Part shown: piece by piece, positions 1 through 8,103 of the stretch
Layout: each line of letters starts with the position of its first letter
How positions within the stretch are numbered: the stretch's first letter is position 1
Origin: Nocardioides luteus
GTDB lineage: Bacteria; Actinomycetota; Actinomycetes; Propionibacteriales; Nocardioidaceae
Assembly (NCBI RefSeq): GCF_000960475.2
Contig: NZ_JZDQ02000006.1
Coordinates: 1-64,000, forward strand
Length of the DNA stretch: 64,000 bases
Direction: 5' to 3'
The notes under the pieces: generated by a model
Seen by the model: the letters and a program-made list of their open reading frames with translations, nothing else
Told to the model about the DNA's origin: nothing
The model's database searches: none
Program-made: the position numbers and the translations under genes

Positions 1-8
1 GAGAAACA

Positions 9-40
9 GGGCGGGGAGAGCCGAGAGGCTCTCCCCGCCC
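9..40. terminator. Perfect 14-bp hairpin with GAGA loop
   Basis: Positions 9-22 pair perfectly with 27-40 around a GAGA tetraloop, followed by ttgttg. It reads as an intrinsic, possibly bidirectional terminator for a gene ending left of the window. Confidence 0.75.
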
Positions 41-81
41 TTGTTGCATGCGGAGACGGTGGTGCGCCGGCCCGGACGTTC

Positions 82-163
82 ACCGAGGTACCTCGGTCGG
101 CAGTCGCTCACTTCGGTGAACTCCACGAAGTCGGTGCGCACTCACCGAGGTATCTCGGCCGGC
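82..163. repeat. Pair of 14-bp palindromes in a repeated context
   Basis: ccgaggtacctcgg at 83-96 is a perfect palindrome. ccgaggtatctcgg at 145-158 differs by one base. Both sit in the context tcaccgaggta.ctcgg.cggc, 62 bp apart. They could be operator half of a regulator outside the window; no partner is identified. Confidence 0.5.
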
Positions 164-299
164 ATCCACGCCGCCACCTGCCCAAAACCAAGGAGTCGGA
201 TGCCCAGCGCCCCCCACAAGCCCTGGACATCCGACGATCTTGGGTGACCGACACCAAGTCTGCGTCAGTCGTGGGCTCAGGTTATGCATAGAAACGCCC

Positions 300-392
300 A
301 TGGATCCAGATGGTTAAGACGAAATTCATGAAGTTCTGTGCGGATTCGAACAGAATCGAACAGATCTGAGGCCCCGAATCATCTGGATCCAT
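300..392. promoter_or_regulatory. Inverted operator pair upstream of GntR gene
   Basis: atggatccagat at 300-311 is the exact reverse complement of atctggatccat at 381-392. Each contains the palindrome tggatcca. The right copy lies between the expected -35 and -10 elements of the GntR gene. This fits autorepression by the adjacent GntR protein, possibly with looping; that is an inference. Confidence 0.55.
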
Positions 393-396
393 ACAT

Positions 397-402
397 TAGG
401 AT
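397..402 (+). promoter_or_regulatory. -10 box TAGGAT, leaderless GntR gene
   Basis: TAGGAT ends 6 nt before the GTG at 409, so transcription would begin at or next to the start codon. No Shine-Dalgarno sequence is present. Confidence 0.5.
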
Positions 403-408
403 TTCGGC

Positions 409-1140
409 GTGCGTGTGATGACCTCCCGAGCCCGCGCGGCCATCTTCGCCCCGATCGGCGACGAGGGCCGGGCGGCGCGCGTCGAGAACCGGCTCGCCGA
501 GGCGATCCGTTCCGGCGTACTCGCTCACGGGGAGCGGCTCCCCAGCGAGCCCGAGCTCGCGCAGATGCTCGGAGTCGCGACGGTCACCGCGCGAGAGGCG
601 CTGGTCGCGCTGCGCGCCAAGGGTCTGGTGGTGACGACCCGGGGGCGTGGCGGTGGCTCGTTCGTGCGCGCCCCGAAGAGCGTCGACCTCGTCGAGGAGC
701 GGCTCGCCGCGATGTCGCGGATCGAGCTGCGCGACCGGGCCACCGTCTACCTCGTGGTGCTCACCGGGTGTGCGGAGATCGCGGCGGAGCGTACGGACCC
801 CGACGAGGTCGAGGACCTGCGCGACCTGCTGATCCCGCTCAACGTCAGCGACGTGGCCCGCTGGCGCAGCGCCGACAGCGAGCTCTACCTGTCGGTGGCG
901 GCGCTGACCCAGTCGGCCCGGATGACCCGTGAGGTGGTGCGCCAGGAGGCCGACTTCGGCGCGCTGCTCCGGATCCCGCTCGACGAGCCGGGCTTCCGGG
1001 AGGCGACCGCGACCCGCCACCAGGAGCTTGTCGAAGCCCTCGCAGCGGGGGATGCTGTCAGGGCACGGGAGAGCGTACGCGAGCATGTCGCTCACTCCCT
1101 TGAACGCTTGGCCGAGATCCATGAGGCGGTGCGACGATGA
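409..1140 (+). CDS. GntR/FadR-family regulator with FCD domain
   Basis: Cytoplasmic transcription regulator of 243 aa. The N-terminal winged helix (about residues 20-80) has the GntR pattern: RLAEAIRSG, then LPSEPELAQMLGV, then TVTAREALVALRAKGLV. The remaining all-helical part fits an FCD ligand-binding domain, with histidines near the C-terminus (RHQEL, REHV) that in the family often bind a metal or an organic acid. Start GTG, chosen from the -10 box 6 nt upstream. The stop overlaps the start of the next gene (ATGA at 1137-1140), so the two are translationally coupled. The inverted operator pair upstream suggests autoregulation. The effector is unknown. Confidence 0.88.
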   Translation: MRVMTSRARAAIFAPIGDEGRAARVENRLAEAIRSGVLAHGERLPSEPELAQMLGVATVTAREALVALRAKGLVVTTRGRGGGSFVRAPKSVDLVEERLAAMSRIELRDRATVYLVVLTGCAEIAAERTDPDEVEDLRDLLIPLNVSDVARWRSADSELYLSVAALTQSARMTREVVRQEADFGALLRIPLDEPGFREATATRHQELVEALAAGDAVRARESVREHVAHSLERLAEIHEAVRR

Positions 1141-1796
1141 CCAGGACGATGACTCCCATCGACTGTGTGGCTCAGGTCGAGCAGCATTTCGGGCCGATCG
1201 TGGCCGAGCTGGAGCGCGTACGCAGCGAGGTGGCCGCTCTCTTCGAGGCCGGGCCGGTCACCACCACCTCCCTGCGGGAGCGGCTCGAACCCGGCTCCCT
1301 GGAGTTCCTGCGCAACCCCAACCTCGTCGGTGGCGGGTTCGTCGTCGCGCCGGGCGTGCTCAGCGACCGTCGGCTCTACCTCGTCTGGTGGCAGGGGGAG
1401 GAGCGGGACTTCCTGGGCGACGCGGACGCGCCGGCGACCGGTGAGGCGATCGACTACACCCGCCAGCCCTGGTATCGCACCCCGGAGCGTACGGGGGAGC
1501 TGACCCTCGTCGGCCCGTACGTCGACTTCGTCTGCACCGACGAGTACGTCATGACCACGACGATGCCGGTCTACGCCGGCGGCCGCATGGTCGGCGTCGC
1601 CGGGGCCGACACCCTGGTCGAGACGCTCGAGACGATGCTCCTGCCCGGCCTGCGCGAGGCCGGCGCGACGCTGGTCAACGGCCACGGCAAGGCGATCGTC
1701 TCGGCCGACCCGCAGCTGGCCACGGGTGCTCCGCTCACCACGGCCCGCGACATGATCCCGTGCCGGGGTCTGCCGCTCTCGGTCGCGCTCTCCTAG
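1137..1796 (+). CDS. Soluble PDC/Cache sensor-domain protein
   Basis: 219 aa, almost entirely one PDC/Cache-like ligand-binding domain. Recognisable parts are a Trp/Tyr-rich YLVWWQGEERDFL region, a YTRQPWYRTP segment and TGPYVDF-like strands (here VGPYVDFVCTDEYVMTTTMPVY), as in extracellular small-molecule sensors. It has no signal peptide, membrane segment or output domain, so it should be cytoplasmic. It overlaps the GntR gene by 4 bp and is very likely co-expressed. A plausible job is binding or buffering the ligand that the GntR protein responds to; that is inference. The last four bases (CTAG) are shared with the convergent transporter stop. Confidence 0.75.
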   Translation: MTRTMTPIDCVAQVEQHFGPIVAELERVRSEVAALFEAGPVTTTSLRERLEPGSLEFLRNPNLVGGGFVVAPGVLSDRRLYLVWWQGEERDFLGDADAPATGEAIDYTRQPWYRTPERTGELTLVGPYVDFVCTDEYVMTTTMPVYAGGRMVGVAGADTLVETLETMLLPGLREAGATLVNGHGKAIVSADPQLATGAPLTTARDMIPCRGLPLSVALS

Positions 1797-3265
1797 GCTG
1801 TCGGCTTCATCATGTGTCGCGGGGTGGTGAAGAAGAGCACCGCCACGAAGCCCACCGCCAGCGCGATCGCCGGCAGCAGCGTCGCCTCGGCCATCGCCTG
1901 GGAGAACCGCTCGGCGATCTGCGCCGGCATCTGACCACCGGCGTTGCCGGCGCTCTCCGCGCTCGCGTCCAGCCCGTTGGCGCTGATGCGGGCGTCCATG
2001 AGCACCGCGATCGCGGCCGAGCCGACCACCGAACCGACCGTCCGGGTGGCGTTGTAGACGCCCGCCCCTGCTCCGGCGTGGTGCGGTGGCAGGTTGCGGG
2101 TGGCGGCCGCCGCCAGCGGCGCCCACACGAACGCCATCCCGAGCCCGAGCAGCCCCATCGGGAGGAGGATCTCCCACACGGCCGAGCCGGGGGTCATCGG
2201 CCGGGTGACCCAGAAGATCGCGGCGGCGCAGCAGAGGAAGCCGAAGCTGGTGAGCCAGCGGGGATGGACCTTGTCGTTGATCCGGCCGACCACCGGCGCG
2301 AGCACGAGCGAGACCGCCGCCATCGGGACGAACAGGAGGGAGGCCTCGAGCGCGTCGTAGCCACGGACGATCTGGGCGTAGAGCATCAGCGGGAAGCCCA
2401 TCGTCGTGGCCGCCATGCCCATGCAGGTGATCGCGATGTTGGCGACCGAGAAGTTGCGGTCGCCGAAGAGGCCCAGCGGAAGCAGCGGCTCCTGCTTGTT
2501 GCGCGCCTCCCACAGCACGAACAGACCGAGCACGACCACGCCTCCGACGACCAGCGCCCAGACCACCGCGTCCCAGTCGCGCTGCTCGCCGTCCTGCAGG
2601 CCGAAGACCAGGCCGAACATGCCGATCCCGCTGAGCGCGACACCCAGCCAGTCGAAGACGTGCGGGTGGGTCGGCAGCAGCGGCACCAGCCGCCAGTTGA
2701 GGACGAGCGCCAGCACGCCGACGGGGATGTTGATGAAGAAGATCCACTCCCAGCCGCCGAGGTCGACCAGCACACCGCCGAGGATCGGACCGACCAGCGT
2801 CGCGATGCCGGCCGTGGCGCCCCACAGCGCCATCGCCGCGCCGCGGCGGTCGGCCGGGAAGATCCGGGTGATCACCGCCATCGTCTGCGGCGTCATCATC
2901 GACGCACCGACACCCTGCACCGCACGCGCGGCGATCAGCATCGCGATGTTGTCGGAGAGCCCGCACCACAGCGACGCGAGCGTGAAGATCGCCAGGCCGC
3001 CGAGATAGAGCCACTTCGGCCCGAACCGGTCACCGAGACGCCCCATGATCAGCACCGGGACGGCATAGGTCAGCAGATAGGCGCTGGTCACCCACAGCAC
3101 GTCGTTGGTGCTCGCCTCGAGGTCCCTCATGATGTCCGGGGTCGCGACGGTCACGATCGTCATGTCGACGAGGATCATGAAGAAGCCGATGCACAGCGCG
3201 CCCAGGCTGCGCCACGGATGTTCCACGGTGTCGCCCGGCGTCGCCGACGTCGTCGTTTCGGTCAT
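1793..3265 (-). CDS. DHA2-family MFS drug exporter
   Basis: 490-aa integral membrane protein of the EmrB/QacA (14-TM, proton-driven drug efflux) type. Seen: the family start DMTIVTVATPDIMRDL in TM1, motif A-like GRLGDRFGPKW, motif C-like stretch near PILGGVLVDLGGWEWIFFINIPVG, and a hydrophobic profile throughout. Start placed at the ATG at 3265 (MTETTTSATP); an upstream in-frame ATG at 3319 would add an unlikely hydrophilic extension into the divergent gene. Substrate unknown. It is divergent from the DUF3151 gene and converges on the PDC gene with a shared CTAG. Confidence 0.88.
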   Translation of the reverse strand: MTETTTSATPGDTVEHPWRSLGALCIGFFMILVDMTIVTVATPDIMRDLEASTNDVLWVTSAYLLTYAVPVLIMGRLGDRFGPKWLYLGGLAIFTLASLWCGLSDNIAMLIAARAVQGVGASMMTPQTMAVITRIFPADRRGAAMALWGATAGIATLVGPILGGVLVDLGGWEWIFFINIPVGVLALVLNWRLVPLLPTHPHVFDWLGVALSGIGMFGLVFGLQDGEQRDWDAVVWALVVGGVVVLGLFVLWEARNKQEPLLPLGLFGDRNFSVANIAITCMGMAATTMGFPLMLYAQIVRGYDALEASLLFVPMAAVSLVLAPVVGRINDKVHPRWLTSFGFLCCAAAIFWVTRPMTPGSAVWEILLPMGLLGLGMAFVWAPLAAAATRNLPPHHAGAGAGVYNATRTVGSVVGSAAIAVLMDARISANGLDASAESAGNAGGQMPAQIAERFSQAMAEATLLPAIALAVGFVAVLFFTTPRHMMKPTA

Positions 3266-3314
3266 GTGCACAGTCAACACCCGACCACCGACATTTGGTG
3301 GCGGAGTACGCGGG

Positions 3315-3320
3315 CACAAT
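3315..3320 (+). promoter_or_regulatory. -10 box CACAAT before the DUF3151 gene
   Basis: CACAAT ends 7 nt before the ATG at 3328, consistent with a leaderless transcript. The -10 match is weaker than for its neighbours. Confidence 0.4.
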
Positions 3321-3327
3321 GGTGGGC

Positions 3328-3741
3328 ATGACCCACCAGGACCTGATGGCCGGCCCGCCGCCGACCCACCTCCCCGCCGACCCCGCGACCGACGAGCTGT
3401 CCGCCGGCACCGAGCCCGCCGAGGTCGTACGCCGCCACCCGGCCTCGCCCGCGGCCTGGGCCGCGCTCGCCACGGCAGCCAAGGAGTCCGGCGCCGAGGA
3501 CGTGACCGTCTACGCCTACGCCCGCGTCGGCTACCACCGCTCGCTCGACATGCTGCGCCGCAACGGCTGGAAGGGTCACGGTCCGGTGCCGTGGGAGCAC
3601 GAGCCCAACCGTGGCTTCCTGACCAGCCTCGCCCTCCTCGCCGAGCAGGCCAAGGCGATTGGCGAGACCGACGAGTGGGAGCGCTGCAGCGAGTTCCTGC
3701 GCGACAGCAGCCCGACGGCGTACGACACGCTTCTCGGCTGA
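3328..3741 (+). CDS. DUF3151 protein
   Basis: 137 aa, a conserved actinobacterial protein of unknown function. The family hallmark is visible at the end: FLRDSSPTAYDTLLG, together with YAYARVGYHRSLDMLRRNGWKG and PWEHEPNRGFL. In mycobacteria the family member lies close to purA, as it does here. Start at ATG 3328 (MTHQDLM); ATG 3319 is an alternative. No membrane segment or signal peptide. Confidence 0.85.
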   Translation: MTHQDLMAGPPPTHLPADPATDELSAGTEPAEVVRRHPASPAAWAALATAAKESGAEDVTVYAYARVGYHRSLDMLRRNGWKGHGPVPWEHEPNRGFLTSLALLAEQAKAIGETDEWERCSEFLRDSSPTAYDTLLG

Positions 3742-3774
3742 ACTACCGAATCGCGTCGGACCAGCGATTTCGCC

Positions 3775-3780
3775 TAGCCT
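3775..3780 (+). promoter_or_regulatory. -10 box TAGCCT, leaderless lysS
   Basis: TAGCCT ends 6 nt before the GTG at 3787; no Shine-Dalgarno sequence is present. Confidence 0.5.
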
Positions 3781-3786
3781 TGCCCT

Positions 3787-5289
3787 GTGACTGAGCAGAC
3801 CACCAACGCCCCCGAACCGGACCTCAACGAGCAGATGCTGGTCCGGCGCGAGAAGCGCGAGCGCCTGCTGGCCGCCGGGAAGAAGGCGTACGCCATCGGC
3901 GTCGGCCGCACCCACACGCTCGCCGAGGTGCGCGAGGCCTACGAGGACAAGCTCGAGGCCGGCGAGGAGACCCAGGACGTGGTCACCGTCGCCGGCCGGG
4001 TCATGTTCGTCCGCAACACCGGAAAGCTGGCGTTCGCGACGCTCCAGGAGGGCATCGGCACCCGGCTCCAGGTGATGCTCTCGCTCGCCGAGGTGGGCGA
4101 GGAGGCGCTCGCGGACTGGAAGAGCCTGGTCGACCTCGGCGACCACGTCGCCGTCACCGGCCGGGTGATCTCCTCCCGGCGCGGCGAGCTCTCCATCATG
4201 GCCTCGAGCTGGGAGATGGCCTCCAAGGCGCTGCGGCCGCTGCCGGTGCTCCACAAGGACCTCTCCGAGGAGGCCCGGGTGCGCCAGCGCTACGCCGACC
4301 TGGTCGTGCGCCAGGAGGCGCGCGACATGGTGCGTACGCGCGCGAAGATCACCCAGGCGATCCGCCGCCGTCTGGAGGACGACGGCTATCTCGAGGTCGA
4401 GACGCCGGTCCTGCAGCTCATCCACGGTGGCGCCCACGCGCGACCGTTCAACACCCACATGAACGCGTTCGACCAGCCGATGAGCCTGCGGATCGCGCTC
4501 GAGCTCAACCTCAAGAAGGCCGTTGTCGGCGGTGTCGACAAGGTCTACGAGATCGGCCGGATCTTCCGCAACGAGGGCGTCGACTCCACGCACAGCCCCG
4601 AGTTCACGATGATCGAGGCCTACCAGGCCTACGGCGACCAGTTCACCATCGCCGAGGAGATGCGGCAGATGTACCTCGCTGCCGCCGACGCGGTCGGCTC
4701 GCGCCAGATCGAGACCGAGGCCGGTGTCATCGACCTCGACGGCGAGTGGACCTGGCTGCCGGTCTACGAGGGCGTCTCCGAGGCCGTGGGTGTCGAGGTC
4801 ACCCCCGACACCGACGTCGACACGCTCAAGGCCCTGGCCGACAAGCACGACGTCGAGCTCGACCCGGCCTGGGACGCCGGCAAGATCGTCATGGAGCTGT
4901 GCGGCGAGCTGGTGGAGCCCCACCTGCTCCAGCCGACCTTCCTGTGCGACTTCCCGGCGATCGCCCAGCCGCTGGCGCGGATCAACGACGAGGAGCCCGG
5001 CAAGGTGCTCGCCTGGGACCTGATCATCGGCGGTGTCGAGCGCGGCACCGGGTTCACCGAGCTGATCGACCCGGTCGTGCAGCGCGAGGTGCTCACCCAG
5101 CAGTCGCTCCTGGCGGCCGGTGGTGACCCCGAGGCGATGCAGCTCGACGAGGACTTCCTGCGGGCGCTGGAGTACGGCGCCCCGCCGATGGGTGGTCTCG
5201 GCCTCGGCCTGGACCGGGCGATCATGCTCTTCACCGGGGCCGGGATCCGCGAGACGATCCTCTTCCCGCTGCTCAAGCCGGAGGCCTGA
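3787..5289 (+). CDS. lysS: Lysyl-tRNA synthetase, class II
   Basis: 500 aa, normal length for bacterial class II LysRS, which charges tRNA-Lys using ATP. The N-terminal OB-fold anticodon-binding domain covers about residues 60-165. The catalytic domain shows motif 2 (GRIFRNEGVDSTHSPEFTMIE region; FRNEG is the core) and motif 3 (GLGLGLDRAIML). Other family signatures are ETPVLQ and FNTHMNAFD. GTG start with a -10 box 6 nt upstream suggests a leaderless mRNA. The next gene starts 30 bp downstream with its own promoter. Confidence 0.97.
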   Translation: MTEQTTNAPEPDLNEQMLVRREKRERLLAAGKKAYAIGVGRTHTLAEVREAYEDKLEAGEETQDVVTVAGRVMFVRNTGKLAFATLQEGIGTRLQVMLSLAEVGEEALADWKSLVDLGDHVAVTGRVISSRRGELSIMASSWEMASKALRPLPVLHKDLSEEARVRQRYADLVVRQEARDMVRTRAKITQAIRRRLEDDGYLEVETPVLQLIHGGAHARPFNTHMNAFDQPMSLRIALELNLKKAVVGGVDKVYEIGRIFRNEGVDSTHSPEFTMIEAYQAYGDQFTIAEEMRQMYLAAADAVGSRQIETEAGVIDLDGEWTWLPVYEGVSEAVGVEVTPDTDVDTLKALADKHDVELDPAWDAGKIVMELCGELVEPHLLQPTFLCDFPAIAQPLARINDEEPGKVLAWDLIIGGVERGTGFTELIDPVVQREVLTQQSLLAAGGDPEAMQLDEDFLRALEYGAPPMGGLGLGLDRAIMLFTGAGIRETILFPLLKPEA

Positions 5290-5293
5290 TCTG

Positions 5294-5323
5294 CCATACC
5301 TGGCACTAGAGTTCCAGGTATGG
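5294..5323. promoter_or_regulatory. Inverted repeat spanning -10 box and start codon
   Basis: ccatacctgg (5294-5303) pairs perfectly with ccaggtatgg (5314-5323). The right arm contains the ATG (5320-5322) of the regulator, and the loop contains the -10-like TAGAGT (5307-5312), 7 nt before the ATG. It could be an autorepression operator over the core promoter. Confidence 0.6.
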
Positions 5324-6300
5324 AGAACGGCCGGTCGGAGACGTTGATGACCGCGCTGGGGTTCGACCCCGGCGCGGCGCAGCTCTACAGCCGTCTCCTC
5401 CCGCTCACCGGGTGGCCGTGCGCGGCGGTCGCGGCGACGCTGTCCGCCTCCGAGGGCGAGCTGAAGGAGGAGGCCGCGCCCCTGATCGAGAGCGGAGTCA
5501 TCAGCTGCGGCGAGACGTTGACCGTGCTCAGCCCGACAGCGGTGGTCGCCCACATGCTGGAGCGGGCCGCGACCAGGGCCCAGGACGCCCACGACCACCT
5601 GCTCAAGATCTCCCAGTCGGTGCCGTACGTCGCCGGCACCGCCGCACGGCTCCCGACGACGATCGGCGAGGAGCATCCGATCGACGGCGAGGTGATCGCG
5701 ACCGAGTTCACGCCGGAGACCTTCGAGCGCCTGGTCTCGGCCACCTCGGGCGACATGATGTGGCTGCGCCCGGCGGTGACCGTGCATCCCTCGGAGATGC
5801 GGTTCATCTCGGTCATCGAGGCCGCGACGAAGTCGGGTCGCCGGTGCCGCGGCATCTATCCGGTGGCGGCCCTGAAGCACTCGCCCGACGTGCTGCGGAT
5901 GCGGGTCGAGATCGGTGAGGACATCCGGATCCTGCCGCATGTCGCCACTCACCTGATGGTCGTCGGCAGCACGCACGCGATGTTCCCCGACCCGCTCGGC
6001 CTGGTGGAGCAGCCGCTGGTCAACGTACGCCAGCGGGGCGTCGTCGAGGTGGTCACCTGCTACTTCGAGGAGCTGTGGCACCGGGCCCTCCCGGCGGCCG
6101 AGCTGGAGGAGCTGCCGAGCGCCGAGCGCCGTCTGCTGCTCGTCGAGCTGGCCAGCGGGGCCCAGGACGAGCAGATCGCCCGGAGGCTGGGTGTCTCGCT
6201 GCGTACGGTCCGGCGGCGGGTCGCCGAGCTGCTCGAGGAGCTCGGCGCGAGCTCGCGGTTCGAGGCGGGTGTCGAGGCCGCGCGGCGCGGCTGGCTGTGA
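5320..6300 (+). CDS. TrmB/LuxR-type HTH regulator
   Basis: 326-aa putative transcription regulator. The N-terminal 80 residues look like a degenerate TrmB-type winged helix ([15 protein letters not shown], then [21 protein letters not shown]). The middle, including [15 protein letters not shown], resembles a phospholipase-D-like/TrmB sensor fold. The C-terminus (about 270-326) is a LuxR-type [41 protein letters not shown] (two adjoining segments). Such proteins often lie beside secondary-metabolite or stress genes, but no target is evident here. Its start codon lies inside a 10-bp inverted repeat, suggesting autoregulation. A terminator follows. Confidence 0.8.
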   Translation: MENGRSETLMTALGFDPGAAQLYSRLLPLTGWPCAAVAATLSASEGELKEEAAPLIESGVISCGETLTVLSPTAVVAHMLERAATRAQDAHDHLLKISQSVPYVAGTAARLPTTIGEEHPIDGEVIATEFTPETFERLVSATSGDMMWLRPAVTVHPSEMRFISVIEAATKSGRRCRGIYPVAALKHSPDVLRMRVEIGEDIRILPHVATHLMVVGSTHAMFPDPLGLVEQPLVNVRQRGVVEVVTCYFEELWHRALPAAELEELPSAERRLLLVELASGAQDEQIARRLGVSLRTVRRRVAELLEELGASSRFEAGVEAARRGWL

Positions 6301-6338
6301 CGTACGGCCAGGGATTTGCTAGCGTGTGGTCGCAAGAG

Positions 6339-6360
6339 CCCTGGTCTTGCCAGGGTTTTT
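6339..6360 (+). terminator. Intrinsic terminator after the LuxR-type gene
   Basis: Stem ccctgg/ccaggg (6339-6344 with 6350-6355) is followed at once by five T and then another T-rich run, a classical and, for this GC content, unusually clear intrinsic terminator. Confidence 0.7.
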
Positions 6361-6399
6361 CGCATTTTTCGATGGGTCCAGCGATGGATCGTCACACAC

Positions 6400-6407
6400 T
6401 AGATAAT
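6400..6407 (+). promoter_or_regulatory. Candidate purA -10 box
   Basis: TAGATAAT lies about 60 nt upstream of the purA ATG, leaving a GC-rich leader with small hairpins and a good ribosome-binding site. No good -35 match is seen. Confidence 0.4.
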
Positions 6408-6467
6408 GGTGCGTCGAGCAGCCGGGCATCGCCCGGAGGGACTCCGTCCGGAGCGAAGGAGCAACAC

Positions 6468-7751
6468 ATGCCCGCGATCACGATCATCGGCGCCCAGTGG
6501 GGCGACGAAGGCAAGGGCAAGGCGACCGACCTTCTCGGTGAGCACGTCGACTACGTCGTGAAGTTCAACGGCGGCAACAACGCTGGTCACACCGTCGTGA
6601 TCGGCAAGGAGAAGTACGCCCTCCACCTGCTGCCCAGCGGCATCCTGACCCCCGGCGTGACGCCGGTGATCGGCAACGGCGTCGTCGTCGACCTCGCGGT
6701 CCTCTTCGAGGAGCTGACCGCCCTGGAGGAGCGCGGCGTCGACGTCTCGAAGCTGAAGCTGTCGGCCAGCGCGCACGTCATCGCCGACTACAACCGCCAG
6801 CTCGACAAGGTCACCGAGCGCTTCCTCGGCTCGCGCAAGATCGGCACCACCGGCCGCGGGATCGGGCCGACCTACGCCGACAAGGTCAACCGCATCGGCA
6901 TCCGCGTCCAGGACCTCTTCGACGAGTCGATCCTGCGCGGCAAGGTCGAGGGTGCGCTCGAGCTGAAGAACCAGCTCCTCTCGAAGGTCTACAACCGGCG
7001 CGGCTTCACCGTCGAGGCGATCGTCGACGACCTGCTGTCCTACGCCGACCGGATCGCCCCGATGGTCTGCGACACCGGGCTGCTGCTCCACCAGGCGCTC
7101 GACCGGGACGAGACCGTCCTGCTCGAGGGCGGCCAGGCGACGCTGCTCGACGTCGACCACGGCACCTACCCGTTCGTGACCTCCTCCAACGCCACCTCGG
7201 GTGGTGCCTGCACCGGCTCCGGGATCCCGCCGACGCGGATCGACCGGGTGGTCGGGATCGTGAAGGCCTACACCACGCGCGTGGGCGAGGGGCCGTTCCC
7301 GACCGAGCTCTTCGACGAGTCCGGCGCCTACCTGGCCCAGAACGGGCACGAGTTCGGCACCACCACCGGCCGGCCGCGCCGCTGCGGCTGGTACGACGCC
7401 GTCATCGCCCGCTACGCCGCCCGCGTCAACGGTGTCACCGACTTCGTCCTCACCAAGCTCGACGTCCTTGGCGGCCTCGACGAGATCCCGGTCTGCGTGG
7501 CCTACGACGTCGACGGCGTCCGCCACGACGAGATGCCCGTCAACCAGTCCGACTTCCACCACGCCAAGCCGATCTACGAGACGCTTCCGGGCTGGAAGGA
7601 AGACATCTCGGGTGCCCGGTCGTTCAGCGACCTCCCCGCCAACGCCCAGGCCTACGTGAAGTTCGTCGAGGAGATCTCCGGCGCCCCCATGTCGGTCATC
7701 GGCGTCGGCCCGGCCCGGGACGAGACGGTCATCATCAATTCCCTGACCTGA
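6468..7751 (+). CDS. purA: Adenylosuccinate synthetase
   Basis: 427 aa, normal length. Catalyses IMP + Asp + GTP to adenylosuccinate, the first step from IMP to AMP. The N-terminus [18 protein letters not shown] carries the GTP-binding/active-site GDEGKGK loop; later come [11 protein letters not shown], the IMP-site [11 protein letters not shown] and the C-terminal GPARDETV base-recognition region. ATG start with GAAGGAG 7 nt upstream, so unlike many genes here it has a leader and a Shine-Dalgarno sequence. Cytoplasmic. A hairpin terminator follows 5 nt after the stop. Confidence 0.97.
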   Translation: MPAITIIGAQWGDEGKGKATDLLGEHVDYVVKFNGGNNAGHTVVIGKEKYALHLLPSGILTPGVTPVIGNGVVVDLAVLFEELTALEERGVDVSKLKLSASAHVIADYNRQLDKVTERFLGSRKIGTTGRGIGPTYADKVNRIGIRVQDLFDESILRGKVEGALELKNQLLSKVYNRRGFTVEAIVDDLLSYADRIAPMVCDTGLLLHQALDRDETVLLEGGQATLLDVDHGTYPFVTSSNATSGGACTGSGIPPTRIDRVVGIVKAYTTRVGEGPFPTELFDESGAYLAQNGHEFGTTTGRPRRCGWYDAVIARYAARVNGVTDFVLTKLDVLGGLDEIPVCVAYDVDGVRHDEMPVNQSDFHHAKPIYETLPGWKEDISGARSFSDLPANAQAYVKFVEEISGAPMSVIGVGPARDETVIINSLT

Positions 7752-7755
7752 GGTC

Positions 7756-7794
7756 GTGAAGCTGGGAGTGGCCCGTGGCCACTCCCAGCCTCAC
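7756..7794. terminator. Dispersed stem-loop T1, bidirectional terminator
   Basis: gctgggagtggcc (7761-7773) pairs perfectly with 7777-7789, and outer gtga/tcac bases also pair. It sits between convergent purA and the small membrane-protein gene, whose stop codon lies in the 3' arm. Related copies occur at 9418-9457 and 36950-36995. Confidence 0.75.
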
Positions 7795-8081
7795 GGCTGC
7801 GCGCTGGGACGACGGATGGTGACCCGCCTGGCCTTCAGGTCGACCCCGTGAGGCGGGTCGTCACCGTCGGGCGAGGGGATCACGTGACCGATGTTGTCCT
7901 GCTCCTTGAGCTCGCGTGCGGCGCGGGCGTTGCCGGGGTCGAAGACGTCGATGAAGTTGCCGAGGCCGTCGCCGAGCCCGGAGGAGACGCCGCGGCGCGA
8001 GGAGCGCAGGGCCTTGTTGCAGGCCGCGATCATCAGGCCGAGCACGACGACGACGGCGATCCCGAACACGACCCAGGTCAT
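7791..8081 (-). CDS. Small single-TM hypothetical protein
   Basis: 96 aa, not recognised as a named family. The N-terminus MTWVVFGIAVVVVLGLMIAA is one membrane segment (about residues 3-22), followed by a basic, polar cytoplasmic tail containing NALRSS-like residues, GLGNFIDVFDPGNARAARELK and a C-terminal basic RRVTIRRPS. The start at 8081 is preferred because TACGCT lies 7 nt upstream, suggesting a leaderless transcript. It lies between purA and purD on the purD strand, 23 bp upstream of the purD stop in sequence; the role is unknown. Confidence 0.65.
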   Translation of the reverse strand: MTWVVFGIAVVVVLGLMIAACNKALRSSRRGVSSGLGDGLGNFIDVFDPGNARAARELKEQDNIGHVIPSPDGDDPPHGVDLKARRVTIRRPSAQP

Positions 8082-8088
8082 GCTCGGG

Positions 8089-8094
8089 AGCGTA
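8089..8094 (-). promoter_or_regulatory. -10 box TACGCT before small membrane-protein gene
   Basis: Read on the minus strand, TACGCT ends 7 nt before the ATG at 8081. It overlaps the non-coding gap to the 3' end of purD. Confidence 0.4.
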
Positions 8095-8103
8095 CGCCGA
8101 TGC

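Larger units (their letters stand above)
41..408. other. Non-coding region before the GntR gene
   Basis: No convincing gene is seen: short open frames overlap on both strands and match nothing I recognise. The region holds two near-identical palindromes (83-96 and 145-158), a perfect inverted pair (300-311 and 381-392), and a -10-like box just before the GntR start. Confidence 0.6.

Noticed and set aside
41..301. Short open frames on both strands near the left end
   Set aside because: Overlap each other and the palindromes, with no start signals or family resemblance.
1092..3014. Minus-strand frame in another phase of the DHA2 exporter
   Set aside because: Out-of-phase copy of the transporter codons, Arg/Pro-rich, no domain.
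3274..6081. Long minus-strand frame opposite lysS and the LuxR-type gene
   Set aside because: Shadow of lysS; low-complexity composition and no family match.
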